This document shows, in pieces, positions 1 through 10,797 of a stretch of 64,000 nucleotides of DNA. Made by a program: the position numbers and the translations under genes. The stretch comes from Collariella sp. IMI 366227. Lineage: Eukaryota; Ascomycota; Sordariomycetes; Sordariales; Chaetomiaceae. Location: NCBI GenBank assembly GCA_027946355.1, contig JAPEUS010000015.1, forward strand, positions 540,148 through 604,147, given 5' to 3'. Position 1 is the stretch's first letter, and every line of letters begins with the position of its first letter. The notes below the pieces were generated by a model. The model saw only the letters and a program-made list of their open reading frames with translations. It was not told where the DNA came from and searched no databases.

Positions 1-37
1 GGGAGGGTTGGGGCGGAAGGGGTGGGAGGGGGCGTAC

Positions 38-391
38 TGGAGCTTTATCCTCTTCCTGCGCGCGCCTGTCCCGACTTTGATGATCTTGCTTGCGAACTCG
101 ACGCCAATGGTCTGCGAGGAGAGGACGCGCCATTCGTTCTTGACAAAGCGGTGGAGGAGACATGATCTGGGGGGGCTCCTGTCAGTTGACCCAGTTCCCA
201 GCGCTGTGAACCTGCAATTGTGCTGAGCACGCGACTCACTTCCCCGTCCCGCTGGGCCCCAGCAATATAACCTTGGCCAGGTAGTCGTACATGCTGCCGA
301 GTTCCTGCTCGCGCACGGTGCCGGTGCTGTCCTCACTCGCGCCCGAGGACCGCCGCGGACGGCCCATGCCGGGCAACTCGAAGCTGCTCAT
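38..391 (-). CDS. Rab-family small GTPase (Rab4/Ypt4-like), N-terminal part
   Basis: This is the 5' part of a small GTPase gene that runs off the left edge. Exon 1 (391-240) encodes about 50 residues. A Ser/Gly-rich leader is followed by YDYLAKVILLGPSGTGK, which carries the P-loop GPSGTGK. A 73-nt intron (239-167, GTGAGT...CAG) splits the P-loop lysine codon. Exon 2 (166-38) continues SCLLHRFVKNEW and then the switch-I stretch SSQTIGVEF. A second intron starts at 37 (GTACGC) and leaves the window. Rab proteins of this type act in endosomal vesicle recycling; the Rab4/Ypt4 assignment rests on the P-loop and switch-I context only. The ATG at 391 was chosen because it opens the shortest leader. 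A longer reading frame extends upstream without family resemblance. Confidence 0.85.
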
Positions 392-960
392 GTGTTGGCG
401 GCGATGTCTTTGTTGTGGGGATATGACTGGGTGGGAGGAGGGCCTGGGTGCTCGGATAACGCGGGTTTGTAGGGTGGTCGCTGGCTTTTCGAATAATGCT
501 GGAATCTCGCGCAGAACGGACGGCTCGTCTCGGATGCTCTCGTGGTTTGTGTGTAACGACACCGCTTGGTGGCTGCTGGTCGCGATGCTGCTCGCCCTAT
601 CCGAGTGGGTGCTCCTGGGATCTGCCACCGCGACAAGGGATGCAGGTCTTGGTGACATGTGGGGGGCGCCACAGCCACAGCCAACGGCGACCCTCGTCTT
701 CGGTACCACGTATGATACGAATGTGTATTGTATGAGTGTATTGTAAGGTACAGAACCCCTGCCTGTATGCGACTAGGGATTAACTGCAGCCGAGGCTTCC
801 TTGCACTTCCCCAGCTTCGGCTGTGGAGTTCCACGGCATCGGATCCGGACACACTCGGCTCGTTCCGTCGCCATGTCTTTCGACGGCCACATCACCTGAG
901 AGAAGTGATCTCTTTTGCAAATAAATCTTTGATCCATCACATTTCATACACTCGACCACC
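392..960. promoter_or_regulatory. Shared upstream region of two divergent genes
   Basis: This 569-bp gap separates the divergent start codons of the Rab-like GTPase (minus) and the short-chain dehydrogenase (plus), so it must hold both promoters. An A/T-rich stretch (AAATAAATC, about 919-927) lies 35-45 bp before the dehydrogenase ATG. No specific factor site could be assigned. Confidence 0.4.
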
Positions 961-1873
961 ATGAAGATCTCAGGCCGTACCTTTGTTGTCTCTGGCGGGT
1001 AAGTCTTCCAGCATCTCTCTCATCGCCCTATCACATGTCACTTTCTCCCTTCACCCCATTTACTACCCCTTCAAGCTCAACCCGTCGAACATTTATCTCA
1101 CTCACTGACTTTTCTCCAGCGCCTCCGGCCTCGGCCGCGCCTGCGTCCGCGACATCGTCTCCCTCGGCGGTAACGCCGTCATCCTGGACATGAACGAAGA
1201 CCTCGGCGCCGCCCTCGTCTCAGAACTCGGCGCCTCCAGCGCCCACTATCTCCCCTGCGACGTCTCCGACACAGCCTCCATTGAATCTGCCGTGGCCGCC
1301 TCCCTTTCCTGGATCAAAACCACCGGCAAGCCCCTCGGCGGCATCATCCCCGCCGCCGGCGTCGGCCACCCAGGGCTCATCCTCGACAAGCACAACAACC
1401 CGGTGTCACTGGAATCGATTGACTTCGTCTTGTCCATCAACTTGCGCGGCACACTCGATCTGGTCCGGCAGTTCCTCCCCCACCTCGCCTCGGTAGCTCC
1501 GGAGGGCCCCGACAACGAGCGCGGCATCGTAATCATGGTTGCCAGCTCCGCCGCCTTCGACGGACAGATGGGACAAGTCGCCTACGCGGCCAGCAAGGGG
1601 GCAGTGGCATCCATGACATTGCCCATGGCGCGAGACCTGTCGCGGTTCGGCATCCGGGTCGTGACGATTGCGCCGAGCATGTTCGACTCGAATATGACGG
1701 CCCACATGTCGGATAAGGTGAGGGACGGGTTGAAGAAGGCGATGGAGTTCCCGCCGAGGCCCGGGAGGCCCGAGGAGTTTGCAAGTCTGGTGAGGCAGGC
1801 AATTGAGAATGTTATGTTGAATGGGGTGGTGGTGAGGTTGGATGGGGGGATGAGAATGCCGAGTAAGTTATAA
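961..1873 (+). CDS. Short-chain dehydrogenase, 3-hydroxyacyl-CoA dehydrogenase type 2 (HSD10-like)
   Basis: NAD-dependent SDR of 263 residues. Exon 1 is 961-998, the intron is 999-1119 (GTAAGT...CAG), exon 2 is 1120-1873. The splice joins SGG to ASGLG, recreating the nucleotide-binding motif GGASGLGR. Further family marks are AAGVG, the SSAAF strand and the catalytic YAASK motif (Y and K four apart). The C-terminal pattern LNGVVVRLDGGMRM matches type-2 hydroxyacyl-CoA dehydrogenases, which act in mitochondrial beta-oxidation and branched-chain amino-acid breakdown. The length fits the family (about 255-265). No defect is seen. A more general SDR function cannot be excluded from motifs alone. 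Confidence 0.9.
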
Positions 1874-2400
1874 GTTTAGTTTACGCCAATGAAAGGGGGC
1901 AAGAGGGGGTTTTGTGGTTTTATTGGGATAATAATGGTGCTAGACGTGCCGATATTGGCGGTGGTTGCACAGAAACAGACAATTACTCGACAGGGTATTC
2001 CCAACTCCTCCCAAATGCCTTCCATACTCATAACCTCCAAGCCCCAGACCATATCTCTCATCGCCATATTTCACACAGATGCCCAAATATCTCAGGAGTA
2101 TGCAAACCAAACAAATCTCAACACAAAATGGGGTGAACCACCTCCAAGCTGCTAGTTCCCGTACCAGCAGACAAGATCCCAACTCTCCCACTTTTCCTCC
2201 CCCCTTGCCCCAATATCTTTCCTTTCATCAACACAACAGTGGCCGGGAGCGGTTGAACTCGCTCAAAGGGGTCTGGCAGCGTCTCCAATCTCGATGTAAG
2301 AACGGTTTTGTTAGAGAGGGTGCTGCTCGGGGTGTCGTGACTGAGACTGACGAGTAGCAATCAAATTGGGAATCGCAGCCCCAACTCACCACGCCCCCCC
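1874..2400. other. Intergenic, no gene seen
   Basis: Only short overlapping frames without family resemblance. This space holds the 3' ends of the convergent dehydrogenase and dsRBD genes. Confidence 0.5.
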
Positions 2401-4011
2401 TTACGTTGAGCGCATGTCTTGCAGCCATGTACTGGCATAAGAGCCACGGTGCTGACTACCACGCCCCTCAGAACCTTCACCACCACGGTACTCACCATCA
2501 CGCCCGGAATTCTGCTCGCGCGAAGGAGGCAGCCACCGATCCGTGCTATGATGCGCGAACGGAATCAGACGCCCCCCAGGCGGCGAGCGGTGCTCACGGC
2601 TCGAACGAGAACCGGACACCCCCTCATTCCCTCTACGGCCGTCGTGGCCAGTAGGGTGGGGGCTTCCATCACCGGGGCGGTAGAGGTCGGGGGACGGAAG
2701 GCGACGGACGGGAGAACGCTCACGACGCAGGTTGTTGTTGCTCCTACCCGTGGCAGCAGCAGCAGCAGCAGTAGCAGCAGCGCGGAAATCGGAGCGGGGG
2801 GAGCGCGAGCGGCTCCGCGCAGACCCCGTCATACGCGCGCCAGTAGCGAGACCCTCGAGAAAGGCGCGGGCCATCTCGGGGTTGTTGGTGGCCGCCTCGG
2901 GCAGCTCTATGCCTGCGATGTCGCAAAGGAGGTGAACGAGGTCGGCTTGCGGGGGGGTGTCGGTGGTGGGCTGGGTGGTGCCGGCTTCAAGCATGGGGAC
3001 GGCTTCCTCCTGCTTGATGCCCTGCGGCTGGGAGGTGAGAGGGCGCCGGTGGCGGGGAACCAGGCGCCCTCCCCACTGCGGGCCCAGGTGGGACATGTTC
3101 ATCCTGGGCCAGGTGCGGATGATGCGCAGGGCTTTCTCCGAGGAGGCGTTCTTTGCGGCCTGGAAGGTCCAATGGGGCATGTCATCGGAGATGACATGGT
3201 GGGCGAGGGTGACGGAGCACGAAACCTGACCATTCGCCCAGTCCTTGTACTCAAAAATTGGGTTGAAGCCGCGCACCTGACACTCACGGGTTAAGTCCCA
3301 GGCTAGGCTCGGACAAAAGACGCGGGAGCGCGACTGCTGCAGATCGTCAGGAGAGGCGGGAGTGACGCGGGGTACTGAGTGGTCGCGGGCGTGGCTGGCG
3401 GGCTCAGGGCTCCGAGGGCGAGCAGGCCCCTTGGCGGAAGGGGCGGGAAGGACGGGCGGGTGGGGAGGCAGACCACCGGCGCTACTGTTGCCCCGGCGGC
3501 GGAGCGACTCGCGCGTGGCCCCTGGTGAGCACGACCCTCCATCAGCTGCCGGAGACGGTCCTGCGGGAACCCACGTCCGGGGTAGGGCCGGGGCGCAAAC
3601 GCTCACTTCGGCGCGGGGGAGGGAAGCACGACTGCAGGCTGTAGTCGCTGGGTTCGGCAGCCTCTTGAAGGGCACGCGGGAAGGGAGGCGAAAGCGAGGC
3701 GGCGGGCTCTCCTGATAAGATCTCAGACAACAGTCGCGCAACGAAGAGATCAATGTGAGCTTACTGTCGTGGTTTCTGGCTGAGGGACTCAGCGTCCGGA
3801 GCGGCAGATCTAAGAGATGAGCAGAAGGGTCTGTGTTTGTTTGGTCAATCACGCGCAGTTGCAGTCACTAGATGCGGAGCAACTTACTATCAGGTTCCTG
3901 CTTCACTGTCAGAGAGCTGCTCGTTGGCACCGGAGCCCCAGCCATGAGCGGGGGGACATTGGCCAAGGAGGAAGATCCGCCAGGCTCCTGCTTGAGGCGG
4001 GGATGGTCCAT
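2401..4011 (-). CDS. dsRNA-binding-domain protein with Arg/Ser-rich tail
   Basis: Predicted protein of 484 residues from four exons: 4011-3888, 3830-3765, 3711-3607 and 3560-2401. The introns (57, 53 and 46 nt) all have GT-AG ends, and the phases fit across every junction. The ATG at 4011 opens MDHPRLKQEPGG, and a second KQEP motif ends exon 1. A Pro/Ser/Arg-rich linker leads to a likely double-stranded-RNA-binding motif around residues 210-265 (RGFNPIFEYKDW...ISDDMPHWTFQAAKNASSEKALRII). This has the family's layout: a conserved Pro/Phe start, a three-strand middle and a closing Ala/Lys helix. The tail is Arg/Ser-rich with a poly-Ala tract, then Gly/Arg/Tyr-rich, as in RNA-associated proteins. 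The function is inferred from composition only. Confidence 0.7.
2752..2781. repeat. GCA trinucleotide run encoding poly-alanine
   Basis: About ten near-perfect GCA/GTA-type triplets. Read on the minus strand inside the dsRBD gene they encode the AAATAAAAAAT tract before the Arg/Ser-rich tail. Its length is likely to vary between strains. Confidence 0.7.
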
Positions 4012-4600
4012 GGTTGCTTGTTTGCGCGCACACGTGTGAGAGAGAAGCTGCTGTACGTATTGCTCTCGGTTCCTGGTTCTTGGCTTAAAAGGGGGACAAC
4101 ACTACTGGATCAATAATATTGGTCAAATCTCGTTCAATATTGGTTACTAAGAACGAGAAGAATGTGATCACAAGTCTACAGGAGACAACATACCTGCAAT
4201 AGTATGATGTTGGGCGAATGTGATGATGCGGGGACTGGTCGGGACCCGGCGTTGTGATATTCAAGAAGTGTTGTAGTGAAAAGTAGGCCAAGTTGGGAGG
4301 TTGGAAGAAGGGAAGTCGGTGGATATATATTAGGGACTTGCCGGGCGTTTATTGGTTTTAGATCTCGTGCGCGTTGTGCAGTCGGTCAGTCTGGCAATAG
4401 ACTTCCGGGAAGGCACGCGTCAAGGCTGGTGTGCTTTCCCGGGCAACGGGCCTTTGACCGACGCGTCCTTGTTCAGATGAAAGGTCGCCCCTAATCTTTC
4501 CTTTCAAGCTGGCAGCAGACGCCAATCCCATAACCCTTCCAAACCAGCAACCCATCATCCCCTGCGCCAGATAAAAAAACACATCTGGTCTCTGGTCGGG
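4012..4600. other. Intergenic, no gene seen
   Basis: No frame with family resemblance. It separates the divergently placed dsRBD gene start from the 3' end of the next minus-strand gene. Confidence 0.5.
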
Positions 4601-5718
4601 CTACCAAAGTCTCTGAGCCAGTTCCTCTCCTCTCTCCCAGCGCAACACATTCTCAACTTGCTGATCATACCAAGTATTCAGCGTCTCCTCTTCAACATAC
4701 CCCATATGCGGCGTCAGCAGCACCTGACTCCTCCCATCCTGCCCCCATTTCGTCGTCCTCCACGGGCTGTCCAGAGGCAGCGGCTCCAACTCAAACACGT
4801 CCAGTGCCGCCGCCCTTATCTTCCCCTCCTCGAGCACTTCCAACAAATCCTCCTCCACCACCAAGGGCCCCCTCGACGTATTCACCAAAATCGCCCCTCC
4901 TTCATCACCCCCAAATCCCTCCTCCCTACCACCCCCTCGACCTCTCCGACAACACCAAATGCACACTCACCACATCCGCCATCTTAAACAACTCCTCCTT
5001 TCCCAGCACCTTGAACACCTTCTCCCCATCCTCCCTCTCCACCCCACCCCGCCTCCTCGCCCTTTCATCCGCCCTCTCCTGCGTCAAACTTTCACTCCAT
5101 GCAACCACCCTCATCCCAAACCCCAAACTCATTACCCTCGCCACTGCCGTCCCCAACCGTCCCAACCCCACAACGCCCAAAACCTTCCCCTGTAATCCCA
5201 TCGCCGCCATCCCGGATTGCCATCCCCGCCTTGACTCGCATCATCCTGCGCGAGATTCGCGCCGCGGCGAGAATAAGCGCGACGCAGTGCTCGGTCGTGC
5301 TGACCGAGTTGTTGGCGCCGGGGTGGGTGCGGTCGATGGCGCCGGTGGCGGGAATGCTGCGCTCGCGGAGGATGGGGAGGTCCAGGGAGAGGTTACGCAG
5401 GCTGGTGGTGAGGAGAAGTTTGAGGTTGGGAAGGCGGTTGAGGAGGGCGGCGGGGAAGGGTGCGTTCGCGCATTGTGGCTGGGGAGGTTAGTAAGGTGGG
5501 GAGGGGTGGGAGGGATAAGGGGAGTTACAGATGATGTCGAAGGGCTCTAGACGGGCGGCGAGCTGGTCTTTGATATGTTGGGGTGTGTCGGAGTGGTTGT
5601 AGGGAAGAAGAGTGTCCCTAAAGTAAGAGACTTCGTATTTCTCGAGGTCAAGGGCGTTGAACTTGGGCTCGGAGATGCCCTGGTAGTCGTCCAGGACTGC
5701 GATTTTGATGCGTGCCAT
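4601..5718 (-). pseudogene. D-isomer-specific 2-hydroxyacid dehydrogenase, four frame breaks
   Basis: NAD(P)-dependent D-2-hydroxyacid dehydrogenase homologue. Exon 1 (5718-5529) gives MARIKIAVLDDYQG. A 50-nt intron (5528-5479) follows, then exon 2 with TMRERT, the Rossmann motif GLGRLG, the catalytic-Arg segment NTSRGPLV, and TPHMGY with the catalytic His. All family blocks are present in order, but in three frames. Breaks lie at C/G runs near 5458-5460 (RERT to FPAALL), 5224-5227 (KAG to WQSGM), 4932-4936 (SERSRG to VVG) and 4894-4897 (MKEG to AILVN). No stop occurs other than through these shifts, and the four changes sum to zero modulo 3. Either a young pseudogene or, more likely, homopolymer consensus errors in an intact gene of about 355 residues. 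Confidence 0.8.
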
Positions 5719-6568
5719 GATCAGAGCTGTCGTTTGGGTTCAAAAATTACGGCACGTTTGAGTCTAATGATTTAGATGAAAATTTCAGAACACTATTGTC
5801 AATATTAGAAGGGAGGTTGTCTGTTTATGAGGTTCTGGAAATTCTGCAACCGCCGAAGCCGAGCCGTTTGCGGCAGCCCACCCTTGCGGCTTCCCCGCAA
5901 AATGGCCCTATCAGCGGGCCTCCCAGGCTGTCGGCACCGGACCCCGGCATTCCATGAACCACAAAGCGGTGGTAAGGTTGGCCAAGCAGTTTCTGATGTT
6001 TGTCGGGTTGCGGCCACGGGATATGCACAAGATCATGGCCATGGAACGACCACTAGGAAGTTGGAGGGACGACACATTCCTTGCCGCTTCAAACGGAGAA
6101 AATATACATGGGAGGATATGCTCTGGGCGCTGCCGGCCAATGAAGACGGCGCTGTCATCGACTTCCTGTTTCGTCAGATTATCCCCTTTTAAGCAGCGAC
6201 AAGGTTCCGAACAAGGGATGGGTTTATCGGGCACGCAAGCAAAAGTTTCCAGTCTGGGGATGTGGTCTGCGTGCTCCATGACTGCAGCATCCCGCTTGTG
6301 CTCTGACCGCGATCTGGAGGAGACGGATACGAACTTGTATCGCCAGCTTTCATTGTAGGAATGATGAATGGTGAGGCGAGTGAACTGGTGAAGCGTGAGG
6401 ATAGGGGGGTGCACGATTTTATTATTCATTAACCGACATCTGTTCTTGCTAGGCATACACTTTAAGTCTGTTCTAAGAGCTCAACGTAGATGTCCTCTCG
6501 AATTAGGGAGGTCACGCCAATGCCCTTCACTAATGAAACGGGCACCCTGGACTGTCAACCTTGACAGC
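5719..6568. other. Intergenic, no recognised gene
   Basis: Contains a 181-codon open frame on the minus strand (6456-5911) and a 134-codon frame on the plus strand. Neither shows recognisable domains, nor splicing signals that extend it. Treated as chance or a relic. Confidence 0.4.
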
Positions 6569-7663
6569 CTAAATCCTTCCAAAGATGGTAGCGATATCTA
6601 CGCCAGTTCTTTGCCTCTCCGTTTGTGGGCTGTATCCCTCGCGGTACGGGATGCGCTCTTCCTCTGGTTGAAGATCAGCATCAGAACACAGACAGACGGA
6701 CCTGGAAGTGACTCACCGAAGAACGCCTTAACCCAAGCCTTTGGCGCAGCATCAAACTCGAAGTCCCACAAGTCGTCAGATACAGTGCCGTCGTCCCCAA
6801 GCTGCCGTCCACCTGCGTCTTTGAAGCATTGAAGTTCTTGTTCAAGACCATGGCATCCCGGACACGAGCGGCACGGGCTTTCGCCGCCATCTCAACAGTG
6901 ATGTATTTGTCCATCTTGGACCGACCAGTCTTGTAGAGACGGAGCCTGTTCGTTGTCAGTTCGTCTATGAGCTTGTGGTGGCTAAGAGGACATAAGGGGG
7001 TGAAGAGAAGCGCAAAATGTGGACTCCAGCAGTGGAGAGAAAGGGAAAAAAATGATAGAAAAAGATAACGACCAAGCTGGGATTCGAACCCAGAACCTTT
7101 GCCAGCAGAGATACACCGGAAAGCAACGCGCTGCCATTACGCCACTCGGCCAGTGCATGAATCTTTGACCACAAACACACCTCTTGGCCACAGTTGCCCA
7201 CATGGCATGGTCAAAGTGGAGGTTTTCGCCGAGGGCAAAATCGTTCCGCGACAGGGACCCGTCAAACTCGATCGCGTCGTGTTTGGCAAGATCGGCGAGA
7301 TGGAAGGTTGAGCTGTTGTTTGGGGCGGTAAGGTTGAAGTTCATGACTTTCTGAAACGGCCCGTCGAACGCGGTGGGTTTGTAGTTGTAGGCGCCGGCAA
7401 CGGCAGAGCGGGGCGTGGCGAAGTCAATGTTTAGCCCGGAGCGAGAGAGAAAACCGTGGTTTGCCACAGCGTTGAGCCCCGGGCAAGGTGAGCGGCCTGA
7501 ATATTCCGTTAATATCAACACCGAAAAGACAGAAATGCAGTTTCAAGGACTCACTAGCTCCTGGCATGCGTTGGTACTCATGACCCTTTGGCTCCGGATT
7601 CTTGCCTCGAAAAGCGGCGATGACAGTGAAGAGAAGGGATCTGACGAGCAGATTGAGCTTGAT
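6569..7663 (-). pseudogene. Haem-thiolate (chloroperoxidase-type) peroxidase, start lost and one frame break
   Basis: Secreted haem-thiolate peroxidase/peroxygenase family. Four exons: about 7663-7555, 7496-7181, 6945-6717 and 6663-6569. Exon 1 encodes a hydrophobic leader (LNLLVRSLLFTVIAAF). Exon 2 has SPCPGLN, whose Cys is the proximal haem ligand, and the acid-base motif region EFDGSLSRND (usually EHDGSLSR, so His to Phe here). Exon 3 has YITVEMAAKARAARV, and exon 4 ends EERIPYREGYSP. The frame breaks once, at the T run 6820-6822 (A run on the coding strand); one missing base restores the phase of the next junction. The expected ATG before IKLNLL reads ATC (7663-7661), and no in-frame ATG exists upstream in that exon. 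Intron 2 is 235 nt and contains a tRNA gene. Confidence 0.8.
7069..7151 (-). tRNA. tRNA-Arg (anticodon CCG) with an 11-nt intron
   Basis: Read on the minus strand, the acceptor arm GGCCGAG pairs with CTTGGTC (two G-U pairs). The D arm is GCGT/GCGC. The anticodon stem TTGCT/GGCAA carries a loop with CCG at positions 34-36. The T arm is CTGGG, TTCGAAT, CCCAG. An 11-base insert after position 37 (TGTATCTCTGC) is in the canonical nuclear tRNA-intron position. The gene lies wholly inside intron 2 of the peroxidase gene, on the same strand. Confidence 0.9.
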
Positions 7664-8798
7664 GGTTAAGGTAGTTGATAATGTGCTGATAAGCCTGGCC
7701 GATGGGACGAGAAGCAGTGGAAGTCTGATCCTAAAGTTTGGAACGCAACTTGTCAAGCTCGTGTCACGTATTTAAGCCATCACGCTCTGCGTATCCTGAT
7801 GAGACCAGCCCGGCTTCAGGTGCCTGACTGCGAGAAGAGCGTATTCAGCCGTAGAGCGTATTCATGTTTCCAGACCCTGCTGTTGGGCGTATTCAATAAC
7901 GTAGATGGAAGACGGATGCCCATCCTGCGGCGTATCTTGCTCCTGACCATTTGAATGCCAATGTCACTCCTGACCATTTGAATGCCAATGTCACAAGCTA
8001 AGCACATGTCATCCCGCCAACCCCCCACTGCTTAGCCCCTTCAACTTTTATCGTAGGATTTGTCGTGGTCGGGACAGGAAAGCATGCAATTATAATGCAA
8101 ACAAAATGGCCCTTGATCCCGAGACCGCCATGGCGTTCTTCGGATTTGTCGGAGGGTTGTGAGATGATGCAAGGTCGAAGGAAGGAGGGTATTGATGCAA
8201 ACGCGAATACGCACTCGCATAACAAAGTGGGGCTCACTCAAGCAGCGCGCCGGATCCACCTTTCGGCCAAGCTGAGGAGCCAAGCAATTTCTGGACGTCT
8301 CTTCTCGGCATTGTCCAAAACAATAAAAGCCTTTGGACACCACCAGTCAGCTTTACGAAGCACTTCGGCGATTACACCCAGGTTCTCTGCCTCGACGATT
8401 ACGCCATGGTTGGTTAGGAACTTGACAGGTCAATTAACTTTGGGTATTTTCTGACATCCATTTGGGTCCGGGAATTGAACATGGGCTCGTGGCCTGGGTC
8501 AAGGCTTGAAGCTTCAAGTGCCTGCCAAGCATCAGGCGCAGCAGTGCCCATGACGTGGTGCGTGAGACGATGAGACAGAGATGGTTGGCGGTTTCCGCTT
8601 CAAATTCAAATGCCTGGAGGCTGTGCTGCCAAACCCCTCAAATGCTGCAACGCCCAGCTTACGAAGATCGATGTTCGCGGGGAATTCTAAGCCGTCACGG
8701 TGGACCTCTTCTTTCCCCATTGTTTCGTCGGCTAGCTGGTCTTTGTGCTTGTTGAGCGTCTTGAGAGAGAACGGAAAAATTTGAAACCCAGTACCAGA
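7664..8798. other. Intergenic, no gene seen
   Basis: Only short frames without family resemblance. It contains a likely TATA-type stretch of the peroxidase gene (about 7768-7774, minus strand) and a two-copy tandem repeat. Confidence 0.45.
7941..7994. repeat. 27-bp perfect tandem duplication
   Basis: Two adjacent identical 27-bp units, 7941-7967 and 7968-7994, each starting TCCTGACCATTTGAATGCCA. A simple local duplication. Confidence 0.9.
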
Positions 8799-9500
8799 AT
8801 GAGCAAACCCGAGCACAATACACGCAGGTCGCACAGGAAGTCGAGATACGGCTGTACAAAATGCAAAGGGCGCAGAATCAAGGTACTGCAGGCTAGATAG
8901 CTAGATCCCAGGTTTCGGGACTAACTGTGTTCCAGTACGACGAGCTCACTCCGCGATACTCAAGATGCGAGAGTTTGAATCTAGTTGCCATTACCCCAAG
9001 AAGAGGGACTGGATTGAGGCTGAGGCCTCGCGAGCGTACAGCAGGACGGATGGCGCAAGCTCAAGTAGCACTGAAGGTTATGGGCATTCTCTGGCAATAT
9101 CCGCATCTTTTGCCCCCCTTTTTGACCAGCTGGACTCGTCTTTACAGTCCCCAGCCGCACAAGCTCTTGCCCCCAACGAGTTTGAGCTACTCAAACACTA
9201 CCTTGAACACACCAGCATGGATCCGTCCGTCGACAGCGAGGACCAGTACACTTTGCAAATTTGCATCCCGCATTTAGCCTGCCAGAGCAAGCCTCTTATG
9301 CGGTCAGTGCTGGCTCTGGCCGCAGTGTGCAAGTGCTGCGATATCATCAACAAGTCGACAGTATCGGGTGACGAGCGTGGTCAGGTTTTGGCCCTGCTGT
9401 CCCTGGCACACCAATACCATCTGGAGTCTATGAGGGAGATTTAGGTTACTTTCCACGAGGCCAAAAGCTAAGATCACATTCTCGCAAACGCGGCCATGAT
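8799..9500 (+). pseudogene. Zn2Cys6 transcription regulator, decayed
   Basis: Remnant of a fungal sterol-uptake-control-type Zn2Cys6 regulator. Exon 1 (8799-8882) gives the basic leader and the first zinc half CTKCKGRRIK. The intron is 8883-8935 and exon 2 starts at 8936. Zinc ligands 3 and 4 are Tyr instead of Cys (YDELTPRYSRC; family pattern CDELTPRCSRC). Each change is TGC to TAC, a CpA-to-TpA change on the other strand. A missing T at 8985-8986 shifts the frame before ligand 6; the following frame continues HYPKKRDWIEAEASR. In-frame stops at 9442 (TAG where Gln is expected) and 9469 (TAA) end the frame just after LESMREI. Non-functional as a DNA-binding regulator. Confidence 0.75.
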
Positions 9501-9745
9501 GGGCAGGGTTGTGGATGTTGTGAAAAAGGATGAAAGGTGGCAGGGGGATATGTGGGGAGGGAAGGGGAGGGTGGTGGCCGGGGAGTATGTGGGAAATTGC
9601 GAGGCTCTTTGGGAACCTCCAATAGGGCTGTAATGTAGTTTTGTTGGGGCAACCTATGCTATTTTCTCCCTTTCTCCTCACCCGCATGGCCTTCAAGATG
9701 CCCCCCCGACAACGCCACGCCAATTTCCGCCATTTACCACGCTCT

Positions 9746-10797
9746 TCAAACGCTCTTCAAAAAGCCCTCTACCCTCCCGGCCGCCCACTTCTGCGCACAA
9801 GTCTGCGAGACAACATGATCCGCACCAGGGATGAGTTCAGACAAGGCACTTGCAACACCGTCTCCACAAGCCGCAATCCACCGGTCCAGCAACCCCTTTC
9901 TGTCCACAGTGGGCGGCACCATCTCGTCCTCTCCAGATGGCAAGATTAACAGGGGCTTGTTGACGTGGCCGAAGGTCGCGGCGAGCATTGAATTTGGGAG
10001 CTCGGAGGAGAAGTAGTCGTCGTCTCCGCTGTGGCCAAGACCGTGGTCAGTCAGGAATGATATCCCAAGAAGTACTTAGGGCACGTGAAGAAGGGGGATT
10101 GCTCACCCCTTGGCTGCGAGGGAGTGCCATCTGTACGCAGTAATGGGGGTTGTAAATATGGGCGGGAGGAAGGCCTTGGGCATGAAGTCCTCCTTCTGGC
10201 CGTTTTCAATCATCTTCTTGGCCACCAGAATGCTTGCCTCTAGGGCCGCTGGGGTCATGAATAGGTTGAGGGCTGCCTCCCGGTCTGAGATGGGGCTCAT
10301 AAGGATGTACCCATCGACGGAAGGGGTTTGGTATTTGCGGCGGTTGGTGTACTCGAGGCAGTCCTGGCAGCCTGTTAATGTTAAATGCCAGTCTGGTCAA
10401 GCCTAGAAAAAGTAGTCAAAGAAAGGGGAAAGGGGAGACGGGATTACAGACCAGTTGAAGACCCCATCAGCACAATCTTCTCCTTGCCAATTCTCCGGAG
10501 ATACTGCACAAAAGCAGCCATGTCCTCAACATCGTTGGCGAGACTCGAGTATCCGAAGCCAGAGTACGAGCTGCGCATCCGGAACTCCCAGAGAGAGAAG
10601 TCCAGGGCCTGGGATGATTCCAACACCTTGGCGATGAAAGTGAGGTCCATTGCCTGGGGACCGGCGGTCAAGCCGCCAATAAAAACGAGGGCATGGCGGG
10701 CGGAGGGTGGACCTCGCTCGTAAGCGCAGGAGTAAGGGGTTGACGAGGGGAAGGGGTGCACGGTGACGGAAAAAGGGGCAGAAATTGGGGTTGTCAT
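9746..10797 (-). CDS. DUF1749 alpha/beta-hydrolase family protein
   Basis: Intact gene of 297 residues in three exons: 10797-10452, 10371-10107 and 10028-9746. The introns are 80 and 78 nt, phases agree, and the first intron uses GTCTGT as donor. The fold is an alpha/beta hydrolase. The strand-turn FIGGLTAGP is followed by the nucleophile-elbow region LMGSSTGCQDCLEY, where the splice falls inside the motif. Later come LLILPSGEDEMVPP (acid-loop region) and ELIPGADHVVS (His region). Members of DUF1749 (UPF0613) are poorly characterised cytosolic hydrolases. The ATG at 10797 (MTTPIS) is chosen; the longer open frame upstream has no ATG. Confidence 0.85.

Noticed and set aside
2419..3294. 291-codon plus-strand frame
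   Set aside because: Antisense of the dsRBD gene; its poly-Ser is the CAG run read backwards.
4804..5550. 248-codon plus-strand frame over the dehydrogenase
   Set aside because: Pro/Thr-rich antisense of a gene with clear family motifs on the minus strand.
5911..6456. 181-codon minus-strand frame as a gene
   Set aside because: No domain, no splice context, and composition not clearly protein-like.
7941..7994. 27-bp direct repeat as a CRISPR-like array
   Set aside because: Only two adjacent copies without spacers, in a eukaryotic genome; a plain tandem duplication.
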